Of a stretch of DNA of 64,000 bases, positions 52,952 through 62,134 are shown in pieces. Every line of letters starts with the position of its first letter. Positions within the stretch are counted from its first letter, which is position 1. The notes beneath the pieces were generated by a model. It searched no databases and was not told the DNA's origin. It saw only the letters and a list, made by a program, of their open reading frames with translations. Source of the stretch: Fodinibius salicampi (GTDB taxonomy: Bacteria; Bacteroidota; Rhodothermia; Balneolales; Balneolaceae); assembly GCF_039545095.1 (NCBI RefSeq), contig NZ_BAABRS010000004.1, positions 310,001 to 374,000 of the forward strand, read 5' to 3'. Made by a program: the position numbers and the translations under genes.

Positions 52952-52981
52952 ATGGGTCCCTTAAATTAATTTGGGACCCAT
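52952..52981 (+). terminator. Terminator hairpin after the protease
   Basis: ATGGGTCCC (52952-52960) pairs perfectly with GGGACCCAT (52973-52981) around a 12-base AT loop. No strict U-run follows, but the stem is GC-rich and lies 16 bases after the stop. Confidence 0.65.
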
Positions 52982-53053
52982 AATATATATGTTATTTGCT
53001 TTAATTTGGAGTTTATGAAAATTGTTTTCGACTGGCAATAGTACCAGATTTAT

Positions 53054-56000
53054 TTAATTTCCAGAGGTTGTATCGGCAGTTGTCGTATCTTTGGGTGTGT
53101 TTCTGTTAAAAATATTTTTAAGAACATCTCGTCCCTTATCTTTGAAGAAGTTCTTAATTTTAGGTTCAATTACTTCTTGGTCAGGAGTAACGTTAATATT
53201 ACTTGGATTGCCGCTTACGCGAAGAGGTAGCATGGTGGTTCCGTCTTCCTGTTTTAAGGCCTTAAGTGCCCGGTCGGAAATTAGGGATGCGATAGCTTTA
53301 TCGAAGCGGGAGGGCAGGTAAAGGGTCATTTGATAATCCATTACCTCACTGACCAAATGTTTGTTACCATTCAGTTCCACACCAATATTACCACTGGTTA
53401 GGCTCAGGTTGTTGATAGTGAATAAGCGATTTTTCAGATTGTAGGAACTCTCCCATTTATCCAGCGCCATTCTCTGTAGGTTACCGGCGTTAAGTCTCTC
53501 GGCCAGTTTTACCTGTACCGGATGTCCTTCAAGAACGGCTTTACTCATTCCGAAGGTGCCTTTCATAGTTGAAGTGGGAAGCTGTGGTTCCAGGTATACG
53601 TTTAACCCGGATTCATAATCCACTTCGGCATTGAAAGTTCCCTCCACATACTGGTGTAACTTACTTTTTTCACCCAGTACCGGATATTCTTCGAAAAAAG
53701 AACCGGCCCGAAGGTTGTCAAGCTTTCCTGAAAAACTGATTGTGGTTTGATCAGGACGCAGGACATCCCACGTCAGCGATCCGGTTGCAGTCCCGCCCAG
53801 AAGATTGGCTGTAGCCTGGTCGAGGGCAATTTGTTCGGGAGTGGTAGACGCGTTGCCCCGAACGTTTGTCATGGTAATGCCGGTAAGGATCATTTCTTTT
53901 ATGTTGGCATCTACCGTACTTTGCAAATCGGGTAGGTGGATAGGCACCTCTGTCCTTGTGGTATCAGTCCAGTCAATGAGTTCATCGAGATTGAGATGCG
54001 AACTGGAAAAGGAACCCTTCAGGCGGGGAGTAGAAGAACGCTCTTTCGGATTCTTCAGATAGGCCATATAGTCCGTTAATGTCCCTTGAATGTTTATGTC
54101 TGAGGAGCCCAGGTTAAAGTTAAGCGATGAGAGCGTAGCATTTTGCGGATTAAGTTTCAGCTTGCCGTTAAGGTTGCTAACCGGCTGCACAAGGTTGTCG
54201 CCCGCCATGTTGACTTCCTGTAAACTAATATCTCCGTTTAGTTGTAGCTCGTCTGGTTGATTTAGTGGACCGCGGGCCCGAATATTGAGATCTCCCACTC
54301 CATTGAGAGTCGTAATACCGGGTTCCAGGTTATAGTAATTAGTAATTTCCTGTAGCATTGCTTTACCTGATATATTCAGGTCAATAGACCGGTTGTCGCT
54401 TAGATAGTTGGTAATAGTTCCATCAGCAGAGAGATTATTATCTCCGGTAATGAATGATGCTTCCGAAATATTGAGTGTAGGTCCGTTTAGGGTAGAGTTG
54501 AAAGTAATTTCCTGAATAGGATTATCGAGTGATTTGTGCTCAATGAGTCCATTGGATAATTTAATTGTTCCTTTTTGCACCGCTCGTTCAATTTGGTCGG
54601 CCTGTCCATTTAGAATAGCCTGTGCAGTGAGTATACCCTCCATTCGAAGTGTATCTTCATCGATCGGATAGAATTCCTTAATAGTGGCAAGATTAAACTT
54701 CAGATTGGTATCCATATTGATATACCGGTTCTTTTCGTCCAGCAGGTGTTGTATTTCTCCGTTGGCCGAAAGAGAGTTTTCGGCTGCCTGTAGATCCAGG
54801 CTATTAATTGTGAACAGTTCCTGAGTTCCGGCCGCATCGACATTGATATTCCGTATTGCTTCGGGTACGTCTTGGTATTTAAGCAAGCCATCGGCCAGCA
54901 TTGCTTTACCATCAAAAATGGTATTTTCAGGCTGATCGAGCTGTCCCTCTGCATTGGCATCTATGTCGAGCTGTCCCCCCAATTGTTCGATATCCATTTC
55001 AGAAATATCATAGAACTGATCCACGGTAGAAAGATCCACGTCCGCCACAAAATCCAAGTCAAAAGTACCGTTGCCTTCCAGTGGATTATCAAGGGTACCT
55101 GAGCCGTTCAGTGAATTGGCACCTGCAATGGCGTTGAAAGTTTGTATTGTTACCAATTCATTCGTGGCATTAGCGGAAATTTGAATATCTTCAATAGGTT
55201 GAGGCAAGTCTGGATCTTTCAGGTAGCCATCTTCTACATTAACCCGAACATCAAAACGGGGAATAGAATCGGCCGTTATGGGGCCTTGTACCGAACCACC
55301 CAGATCGAGTGTCCCGCTTGATTCAAGTCCCTCAATAGATTCTGCGTAGGTTTCGGGCACTAACCGGAGCAGATTTCCAAAGTTATCGGTTGAAGAGTTA
55401 AACTTCAGATCAACGGTAAAGGCTTCGCTCCAGTTGCTGAGTGAACCGGTAAGATCCATTTCCAGGCCCCGAACAGCAAGCGTACCTTCAGTAATCCTGA
55501 CCTGTTCGCTGCCTGTATGAATAACCGATTCTTGTGTCAGGCGTACAGGTAATCCGCTTAGATATTCTGTACTGTCAACGGTAGCATGAAATGCGCCTAC
55601 CTGCATATCAATGCTGCTTTGAATAGAATCGGCATAGGCCAGGGAAATATCGCCATCCACGTCATCCAGATATACAGAAGTATTAGAGGTAAAGTCGCAA
55701 TAGCCAAACTGCCCGTCGGTTACTTTAAAATAGGGGATGCTAATATCATACCCTGCTGATGAGGTATCGGTTTCTTCATTCCCTGGTAAAAAATCCAGAT
55801 TAGTCGTGCTGTCGGCATATAGCTTGTACGTAAATTGAGGCTTGGTGAGGGTCAGTTCAGTAATATTAATCTCGTTTCGGAAGAGGGGAAAGAGTTTTAC
55901 TCCCGCTACCAGCTGTTCCATTGACAGGAGGGTATCCTCTTCAGTGTCGCCGGGGATGCGGAGATTGTTTACTTCAAGTCCGGGATTGGGAAATGTTTTA

Positions 56001-56173
56001 AAAAGAGCAAGAGACATCGATTCCACCTGAACAGTGCGACCCACCGATTCATTGATATAGGGCATCAGGGTATCTCGGAGCCGATCATCCGTGAAATAAA
56101 GGTTCAATCCAATAACAAAGAGTAATAGGACTAACGCTACCGCTCCTGCAATCTTGAGAAATGTTTTCATCAT
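53054..56173 (-). CDS. AsmA-family inner-membrane protein
   Basis: The 1039-residue protein has one N-terminal helix (IAGAVALVLLLFVIGLNLYF) and a DDRLRDTLMPYINESVGRTVQVESMSLALF segment typical of the AsmA N-terminus. A very long repetitive beta-strand groove follows, ending with an AsmA-like C-terminal domain and a charged tail. AsmA/TamB/YhdP proteins are thought to bridge the periplasm and move phospholipids to the outer membrane. The length fits a bridge-like lipid transfer protein. The start (ATG 56173 or 56170) faces the pcm gene. Confidence 0.9.
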   Translation of the reverse strand: MMKTFLKIAGAVALVLLLFVIGLNLYFTDDRLRDTLMPYINESVGRTVQVESMSLALFKTFPNPGLEVNNLRIPGDTEEDTLLSMEQLVAGVKLFPLFRNEINITELTLTKPQFTYKLYADSTTNLDFLPGNEETDTSSAGYDISIPYFKVTDGQFGYCDFTSNTSVYLDDVDGDISLAYADSIQSSIDMQVGAFHATVDSTEYLSGLPVRLTQESVIHTGSEQVRITEGTLAVRGLEMDLTGSLSNWSEAFTVDLKFNSSTDNFGNLLRLVPETYAESIEGLESSGTLDLGGSVQGPITADSIPRFDVRVNVEDGYLKDPDLPQPIEDIQISANATNELVTIQTFNAIAGANSLNGSGTLDNPLEGNGTFDLDFVADVDLSTVDQFYDISEMDIEQLGGQLDIDANAEGQLDQPENTIFDGKAMLADGLLKYQDVPEAIRNINVDAAGTQELFTINSLDLQAAENSLSANGEIQHLLDEKNRYINMDTNLKFNLATIKEFYPIDEDTLRMEGILTAQAILNGQADQIERAVQKGTIKLSNGLIEHKSLDNPIQEITFNSTLNGPTLNISEASFITGDNNLSADGTITNYLSDNRSIDLNISGKAMLQEITNYYNLEPGITTLNGVGDLNIRARGPLNQPDELQLNGDISLQEVNMAGDNLVQPVSNLNGKLKLNPQNATLSSLNFNLGSSDINIQGTLTDYMAYLKNPKERSSTPRLKGSFSSSHLNLDELIDWTDTTRTEVPIHLPDLQSTVDANIKEMILTGITMTNVRGNASTTPEQIALDQATANLLGGTATGSLTWDVLRPDQTTISFSGKLDNLRAGSFFEEYPVLGEKSKLHQYVEGTFNAEVDYESGLNVYLEPQLPTSTMKGTFGMSKAVLEGHPVQVKLAERLNAGNLQRMALDKWESSYNLKNRLFTINNLSLTSGNIGVELNGNKHLVSEVMDYQMTLYLPSRFDKAIASLISDRALKALKQEDGTTMLPLRVSGNPSNINVTPDQEVIEPKIKNFFKDKGRDVLKNIFNRNTPKDTTTADTTSGN

Positions 56174-56286
56174 ATAGTCGTTTGTTTTATGACTTGATAA
56201 GGTACAATAAAGTCGATTTTATTCCCTCAAGTTCCTTATGTTATAAAATAACATTTAACGCATGTAAAACAGCAATTATTCGATCT

Positions 56287-56955
56287 ATGTTGAACTGGGG
56301 ATCCGGAGCGAACAATCCTAAATTTAAACAGCGCCGACAAAATCTCGTAGATAAACTTCGAGATAAGGGCATAGAAGATGAACGAGTACTTTCTGCCATT
56401 AATATGGTGCCCCGGCACGTTTTTGTGGATACGGCCCTTGAGGACCGGGCTTATAAAGATTCAGCTCTGCCAATCGGAAAGAAACAAACGATCTCCCAAC
56501 CCTATACTGTAGCTCGCCAAACAGAACTGTTGGAAGCCAAACCCGGTGAAAAGGTATTGGAGATTGGGACAGGTTCTGGCTATCAGGCTGCCATCTTATG
56601 TGAGCTCGGCGCGGAAGTTTATACCGTTGAAAGACATAAGAAGCTTTATGAAAAAGCCCGTTCAACACTGAGAGAATTGGGATATTCGGTGCAGGCCAAG
56701 CTGGGAGACGGCACAAAAGGTTGGTCGGCCTACGCTCCCTACGATGCCATTGTGGTTACGGCCGGAGCTCCGGTAGTACCGGATGATTTGGTTGATCAAC
56801 TCAACGTAAATGGACGGCTTGTTGTGCCGGTAGGCAGTGAAGAACGGCAAGAAATGGTGCGGATTATTAAAATAAGAAAAGATGAGTTTGAAAGAGAGCG
56901 TTACAGCAGTTTTAAGTTTGTACCTCTTATCGGGGAAAAGGGTTGGAAGGGATAG
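56287..56955 (+). CDS. pcm: Protein-L-isoaspartate O-methyltransferase
   Basis: It methylates isoaspartyl residues to start repair of aged proteins. From ATG 56287 it is 222 residues, the normal length. Motifs are GKKQTISQPYTVARQTELL, EIGTGSGYQAAILCELGAEVYTVER (SAM site) and IVVTAGAPVVP. The frame is open back to 56161, but that extension overlaps the divergent AsmA start and is not conserved-looking, so I reject it. An inverted repeat begins directly after its stop. Confidence 0.94.
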   Translation: MLNWGSGANNPKFKQRRQNLVDKLRDKGIEDERVLSAINMVPRHVFVDTALEDRAYKDSALPIGKKQTISQPYTVARQTELLEAKPGEKVLEIGTGSGYQAAILCELGAEVYTVERHKKLYEKARSTLRELGYSVQAKLGDGTKGWSAYAPYDAIVVTAGAPVVPDDLVDQLNVNGRLVVPVGSEERQEMVRIIKIRKDEFERERYSSFKFVPLIGEKGWKG

Positions 56956-57043
56956 TCAGGAATTATGAATTGAGAGTAATGAATTTTAAATTCTCTTCAA
57001 TCATTTTGTATCAAAAACTGTATTCTTAATCATTAATTCCTGA
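56956..57043. repeat. Inverted-repeat element between pcm and the DUF368 gene
   Basis: TCAGGAATTA (56956-56965) and TAATTCCTGA (57034-57043) are perfect inverted ends of an 88-base AT-rich element with internal palindromic words (GAATTTTAAATTC). It resembles short REP or MITE-like elements; no duplication of flanking bases can be confirmed by eye. Confidence 0.45.
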
Positions 57044-57050
57044 TCGCCCA

Positions 57051-58190
57051 TTGCCTGAAACCAAACAAAAATCAGCAGACGATAATCAAACACCCACCTC
57101 CTGGAAAGAAGCTCCTTTTCTTTTAATTAAAGGTTTTTTAATGGGATCCGCGGATGTGGTTCCGGGCGTCAGCGGGGGAACAATGGCCCTCATTGTCGGC
57201 ATATATACCCGGCTGATCGATGCCATTCGCAGCTTTGACTATAGCTTTATCAAGCGATTGGTTACCTTAAAGTTCAGACAGGCCCTTAGCGAGGTCGAGT
57301 GGAAATTTATGGTTATGCTGCTAGCAGGCATGGCCTGCGCGGTCTTTTTCTTTACTAAGATTGTGCCTCTACAGGTATATATGTTTACCGATCCGGAATT
57401 GGTATATGGACTATTTTTTGGTTTGATTGTGGGTTCAATTTTTGTGCTGGCTAAAGCAATTGAGGGCTTTAACTGGCTGCACGGCCTATTGATTGCTTTG
57501 GGGACTATCGTTGGATTTTGGGTGGTTACCTTAGTGCCAACGGCTACGCCCGAATCGTCATGGTTTATTTTTATCAGCGGGTCAATAGCTATTTGTGCAA
57601 TGATTTTACCGGGTATTTCAGGATCTTATATTCTGCTTATTCTGCGCAAATATGATTATATTCTTTCGGAAATTGGAAAACTGGGTACACTAGATACTTT
57701 CAGTAGCCTGATAAATCTACTGCCGTTCGGATTGGGTGCTATATTTGGTCTCGTACTTTTTTCACGAATCTTATCGTGGCTGCTGAATCGGTATGAAGCC
57801 CAAACATTAGCAATACTTATCGGCTTCTTGATAGGATCGTTGTATGTAATTTGGCCTTATCAGGATCGCACCTATTCCGAAATTGTCACGAAAGAGGAGG
57901 TCCTTGCATATAATAGTTCAAAGGTTCAGGAACTACTAAGCAAAACTCCTAATAAACAGCAGCCGGAATATGATCGACTGGGAGAAATCACAAATCCCGA
58001 TGCAGAGTTGGATCGCCTTAAGAAAGTAAAAGTAGAAACGGTTAAGCAGAAGCTTATCAGAAGTGAGCCGTTTGTTCCATATATAACAGTGGAGGGAGTC
58101 AAAACCGACCATTTCTACAGCGGAATATGGGGGATGATAATCGGACTTTTTATGGTTGTCGGAGTTGACTCTTTGCGAGCGAAAGGATAA
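57051..58190 (+). CDS. DUF368 membrane protein
   Basis: The 379-residue polytopic protein starts its conserved part with LIKGFLMGSADVVPGVSGGTMALIVGIYTRLI (about residues 26-57). It continues with AICAMILPGISGSYILLILRKYDYIL, both typical of DUF368, and has about nine helices. DUF368 (PopT/PTS-type) proteins have been linked to flipping of undecaprenyl phosphate across the inner membrane. The start is TTG 57051; no ATG would keep the conserved first helix. A charged insert of about 75 residues follows helix 8. Confidence 0.85.
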   Translation: MPETKQKSADDNQTPTSWKEAPFLLIKGFLMGSADVVPGVSGGTMALIVGIYTRLIDAIRSFDYSFIKRLVTLKFRQALSEVEWKFMVMLLAGMACAVFFFTKIVPLQVYMFTDPELVYGLFFGLIVGSIFVLAKAIEGFNWLHGLLIALGTIVGFWVVTLVPTATPESSWFIFISGSIAICAMILPGISGSYILLILRKYDYILSEIGKLGTLDTFSSLINLLPFGLGAIFGLVLFSRILSWLLNRYEAQTLAILIGFLIGSLYVIWPYQDRTYSEIVTKEEVLAYNSSKVQELLSKTPNKQQPEYDRLGEITNPDAELDRLKKVKVETVKQKLIRSEPFVPYITVEGVKTDHFYSGIWGMIIGLFMVVGVDSLRAKG

Positions 58191-58228
58191 TGTTTTATAA
58201 AGCTAAATGAACTAATTAATATTGTTTC

Positions 58229-59224
58229 ATGGAGACTATTAAAAAAATTTTAGTACCTACTGACTTTTCTAAAAATGCTGAATCGGCCTATGCACACAGC
58301 CAGGAAATTGCTCATCATTTTGATGCCAAAGTCGATTTCATCCATATAATTCCTACACTGAAGTATTTTCATGAGAGTATTTCGAGGTTGGAAGGTTCTT
58401 TGGATACAGAAGGAGAGATATATCCCAAAGCTCAAAAAGAAGCGGTCCAAAAATTGAACGAGCTTATGGATACTCACCTTGCTGATGAGCACAGAGGAGA
58501 GGCTATTTGCAGAATAGGTCGGAAGCCGTCGTCCAGAATGTTGGACTGGGCCGAAGCAGGAGACTATGACCTGATCGTGATGGCTTCCAAAGGCCGCCAT
58601 GATTCCCATTTATTGCGAGGGTCAACAACGGAGAAGGTGATCAGACATTCCGAAATTCCGGTATTCACGGTGGATGCCGGGTTATCGTCCAAGGGGTTAG
58701 AGCGCATATTATTGCCTACTGATGGTTCAAAAATATCCTTGTCTGCTCTCTCAATGGCACTTTTGATAGCTGATATTTATAAAGCGAAAATCACTTTTTA
58801 TCACGCCATTGAGCTATATGGTAGTTCCCTGGATGATGGCAGGGAACGGAATCCTGAAAAATCAGATGAAGAAAATATTTATGAAGCACTAATAGATTCG
58901 CTGGAAGATTATCTGGATGGTGAGAATCTGGAAAATATCCAGATTAACCGTGGGGAAGTAGATTTTGAGGATCAGTTTGTCATAACAGAGGGCGCCTCAA
59001 GTCATACAGTGAATTTCCATACGGTTATAGAGAAAAGCGTTACTGCTCATGTAGGTATCGAAAACTATGCCGGTGAGCATGCAGATGTTGTGGTGATGGC
59101 TACGCACGGGCATAGCGGCTGGGCACACCTCTTTCTGGGTTCCACAACCGAAAAGGTCGCCCAATATCTTGATATTCCGGTCGTAACCGTGAAGCCTGAT
59201 GTTTCTAAATTGAGAGAGCGGTAG
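58229..59224 (+). CDS. Tandem universal stress protein
   Basis: Two UspA domains are present, residues about 1-150 and 155-325. Each ends with the nucleotide-binding loop G-S-T-T-E-K-V (HLLRGSTTEKVIRH and HLFLGSTTEKVAQY), and the first begins KKILVPTDFSKNAESAY. The second domain carries an acidic insert of about 60 residues in the middle. ATP-binding Usp proteins are induced by stress; the partner is unknown. It is 38 bases after the DUF368 gene. Confidence 0.92.
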   Translation: METIKKILVPTDFSKNAESAYAHSQEIAHHFDAKVDFIHIIPTLKYFHESISRLEGSLDTEGEIYPKAQKEAVQKLNELMDTHLADEHRGEAICRIGRKPSSRMLDWAEAGDYDLIVMASKGRHDSHLLRGSTTEKVIRHSEIPVFTVDAGLSSKGLERILLPTDGSKISLSALSMALLIADIYKAKITFYHAIELYGSSLDDGRERNPEKSDEENIYEALIDSLEDYLDGENLENIQINRGEVDFEDQFVITEGASSHTVNFHTVIEKSVTAHVGIENYAGEHADVVVMATHGHSGWAHLFLGSTTEKVAQYLDIPVVTVKPDVSKLRER

Positions 59225-59278
59225 TATTAATAAATTGGCCGGAAGTGGACACGGCTGAGGGGTGAATAAAATTAAAAC

Positions 59279-59292
59279 CCGATTATTTTCGG
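59279..59292 (+). terminator. Weak hairpin with U-rich tail after the Usp gene
   Basis: CCGA and TCGG flank a six-base loop (59279-59292), followed by TCCTTTATTATTTT. The stem is short; it lies 55 bases after the Usp stop. Confidence 0.35.
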
Positions 59293-59366
59293 TCCTTTAT
59301 TATTTTAAATAGCGTATAATAAACAATATGTTAAAATTCGAAATATTAGTTTAGATTCAATTTTTT

Positions 59367-60275
59367 ATGCCCGAACTGATTACTGTTGAAGAGCTCATGG
59401 CGATGGGACTTCCCCCGATTATTATTTATGCGGCACCTATTATGTTTGCTCTCGTATTTATTGAGTGGGCCATTAGTGCCTGGCGGAAATGGGATCTTTA
59501 TGATGGCAAGGATTTTTGGGCATCCACGGCCATAGGAATCGGCAATATTATTGTAAGTTCACTTACAAAGGTAAGTATTTTTGCTCTTATCCTGTTGTTT
59601 TATAATATGATGCCCTGGCGAATACCCTATACCTGGTGGTCGTTCCCATTGTGCTTTGTATTTCTTGATTTTTGCAGGTATTGGGCACATCGTATAGCAC
59701 ACGAGCAACGCATTTGGTGGGCTACCCATGTACCGCATCATTCCTCGGAGCAGTATAATTTCTCGGTTTCATTCCGTCTCTCTTGGGTTCAGGGCTTTAA
59801 AGTGATCTTCTTCTTACCTGTAGCAATGGCTGGCTTCCATCCCGTGGTGTTCTTTATATGTCATCAGATAGCAGTTTTGTACCAGTTTTGGATTCATACA
59901 GAGCTTATCGACAAGCTGCCCAGACCCATAGAATTTATTTTTACTACTCCGTCTCATCATAGGGTCCATCATGCAAAGGATGATCACTATTTGGATAAAA
60001 ATTATGGTTCCACATTGATTATATGGGATCGGATATTCGGAACATTCCAGCCTGAGCTCAATACGCCTAACTACGGAATTACAAAGCCGCCGGAATCGTA
60101 TAACCCGGTTTATCTGGTATTCCATGAATTTATTGCTATCTGGAAAGATCTGAAAAAAGCTGAAGGCTGGCGGGATTGGCTGTTTATTTTATTTGCAAGT
60201 CCTGCCGAACAGGCTCGTGTTGAAAAAGAGAAACAGGTTGAAGTGAATAGCACTACGGTTCCGGGAGAAGAATAA
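59367..60275 (+). CDS. Sterol desaturase/fatty acid hydroxylase family membrane enzyme
   Basis: This 302-residue di-iron membrane oxygenase has the eight-histidine pattern. It shows H108xxxH112 (HRIAH), H121xxH124H125 (HVPHH), a single H177 after a helix, and H197H198..H201H202 (HHRVHH). The family hydroxylates or desaturates lipid chains, sterols or carotenoids. With a sphingolipid locus in the same window, a ceramide or fatty-acid hydroxylase is an attractive but unproven role. No redox partner gene is adjacent. Confidence 0.9.
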   Translation: MPELITVEELMAMGLPPIIIYAAPIMFALVFIEWAISAWRKWDLYDGKDFWASTAIGIGNIIVSSLTKVSIFALILLFYNMMPWRIPYTWWSFPLCFVFLDFCRYWAHRIAHEQRIWWATHVPHHSSEQYNFSVSFRLSWVQGFKVIFFLPVAMAGFHPVVFFICHQIAVLYQFWIHTELIDKLPRPIEFIFTTPSHHRVHHAKDDHYLDKNYGSTLIIWDRIFGTFQPELNTPNYGITKPPESYNPVYLVFHEFIAIWKDLKKAEGWRDWLFILFASPAEQARVEKEKQVEVNSTTVPGEE

Positions 60276-60434
60276 TCTCATATTTTTTTTGACACCAAAT
60301 AATTAGTAATGTGGATTGGAAATAATTATCCGTATATTAGCCGCTCTGGTGTTACATAAACCTACCTATTCATTTAAACAGGTTCTTACATCCTTCTCTT
60401 AGGTCTGTCGGTACCTTTCGTGTACGGTTTTAGG

Positions 60435-60457
60435 ATAGCAGGTAAAAATACTGCTAT
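60435..60457 (+). promoter_or_regulatory. Leader hairpin upstream of the DEAD-box helicase
   Basis: ATAGCAG (60435-60441) and CTGCTAT (60451-60457) form a stem with a nine-base loop, in a 241-base spacer before the helicase. Long structured leaders are typical of cold-induced helicase genes; the function here is inference. Confidence 0.4.
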
Positions 60458-60516
60458 TAAAAGCATACTTTTTGACGTCAGGTACTTTATAATACTCATT
60501 TACTTTTATTCAATTT

Positions 60517-62085
60517 ATGACAGATTTGACTTTTGCTGAGCTTAATCTCAGCCAACCTATTCTTCAAGGTCTCACAGATATGGGATTTGAAGAGCCCACA
60601 CCCGTTCAGACACAATGCATTCCTCCGCTATTAAATCAAAAGGATATAGTAGGACAAGCCCAGACGGGAACCGGTAAAACAGCAGCTTTTGGTATTCCTG
60701 TTGTTCAACAGACCGATATTTCGGTACAGGAAGTGCAGACCATTATAATGTGTCCTACCCGCGAGCTTGCAATTCAGGTTACTGGAGAACTTATTAAAAT
60801 AGGCAAGCATATAGATGGATTGCATGTAGTTCCGGTTTATGGGGGACAATCTATATCCCGGCAGATTAAAGCCCTGAAACGAGGTGCCCATATTGTGGTA
60901 GGAACTCCCGGACGTACGATTGACCACCTTCGAAGAGGCACCATGAAATTAGATCAATTGCAGCGCGTTGTTTTTGATGAAGCCGATGAAATGCTGAATA
61001 TGGGTTTCCGGGATGATATGGAGCAAATCCTATCGTATGCGGATCAGCCCGTTCAGACGATTATGTTTTCAGCGACGATGTCTAAAGGCATCCAAAAAAT
61101 TATGAAGCGGTACATGAATAATCCGCAGACTATCGCTATTGAGCGTAAAAAAGTTACGGCTCCGAATATCGAGCAATATGTGGTGGAAGTACGTGATTCG
61201 GTACGGACGGAAGCTATCTGTCGATTTATGGATATCAATGGATTTAAACTGGCTCTGGTTTTTTGCAATACAAAGCGAAAAACAGAAAAAGTGAGCAGAG
61301 AACTGCAATCCCGCGGTTATTCTACGGATTTTATTAATGGTGATCTTAACCAAAATCAGCGGGACCGAGTCATGGCAAAATTCCGCAGCGGAGCCATTGA
61401 TATTTTGGTAGGTACGGATGTAGCGGCGCGTGGACTTGATATCGAGGATATTGAAGTGGTATTCAATTATGATATTCCACATGATCCGGAATATTATGTG
61501 CATCGCATTGGTCGAACCGGACGTGCGGGTCGATCAGGAATGGCTATTACTTTTACGACCAAAAATAAAAAGAAACAGCTTCGTAGTATTGAGAAGCAAA
61601 TTAAGAACCAGTTACAGCCACTGAATTTACCATCTACAGCAGAGGTGCAGGAATCACGTATAACCGGTGAAATGGATGACTTGGTAGAAGTGCTGGAGAA
61701 GGGTAGTTTACGGCCTTTCATTGAGCAGATAGAATCTTTTGCGGATGATCGTTTTACAACCATTGAAGTTGCAGCAGCGTTATTAAAGAAGGTTACTGCC
61801 GCTAGTGAATCGCCGGATCAATCCGATAGTACAAGCAAAAGTTATGATGATTCAGCAATGATAAAGATGCATTTTAATGTGGGTAAGAAAAATAATGTCT
61901 ATCCCGGTGACTTGGTGGGAGCCATTGCAGGAGAATCTAACGTTCCCGGTAATGTTATAGGCAATATTGATATCCATCCTCACCATTCTTTTGTGGATGT
62001 TCCTGGTAAGCATGTAGAAGATGTATTGAAGTTTATGAATAGTAACCGGGTAAAAGGAAAGAAAGTCAGGGTAAAAGTAGCTTAA
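60517..62085 (+). CDS. DEAD-box RNA helicase with DbpA-type RNA-binding domain
   Basis: The 522-residue ATP-dependent RNA helicase shows the Q motif (F24...PVQ), Walker A AQTGTGKT (48-55), PTRELA, DEAD at 154-157, SAT, VFCNTKRK, RGLD and HRIGRTGR. The C-terminal domain (about residues 445-520, MIKMHFNVGKKNNVYPGDLVGAIAGESN) is the DbpA RNA-binding fold that targets 23S rRNA in DbpA/CsdA relatives. A role in ribosome assembly or cold adaptation is likely. Confidence 0.95.
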   Translation: MTDLTFAELNLSQPILQGLTDMGFEEPTPVQTQCIPPLLNQKDIVGQAQTGTGKTAAFGIPVVQQTDISVQEVQTIIMCPTRELAIQVTGELIKIGKHIDGLHVVPVYGGQSISRQIKALKRGAHIVVGTPGRTIDHLRRGTMKLDQLQRVVFDEADEMLNMGFRDDMEQILSYADQPVQTIMFSATMSKGIQKIMKRYMNNPQTIAIERKKVTAPNIEQYVVEVRDSVRTEAICRFMDINGFKLALVFCNTKRKTEKVSRELQSRGYSTDFINGDLNQNQRDRVMAKFRSGAIDILVGTDVAARGLDIEDIEVVFNYDIPHDPEYYVHRIGRTGRAGRSGMAITFTTKNKKKQLRSIEKQIKNQLQPLNLPSTAEVQESRITGEMDDLVEVLEKGSLRPFIEQIESFADDRFTTIEVAAALLKKVTAASESPDQSDSTSKSYDDSAMIKMHFNVGKKNNVYPGDLVGAIAGESNVPGNVIGNIDIHPHHSFVDVPGKHVEDVLKFMNSNRVKGKKVRVKVA

Positions 62086-62134
62086 TTTTATCCTTGATAT
62101 CGGCGAGTAATTAATTGGGAAGAAGCACAGGGAA

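Noticed and set aside
56161-56286. In-frame N-terminal extension of pcm by 42 residues
   Set aside because: It overlaps the divergent AsmA gene start, is not like the family, and ATG 56287 gives the normal length.
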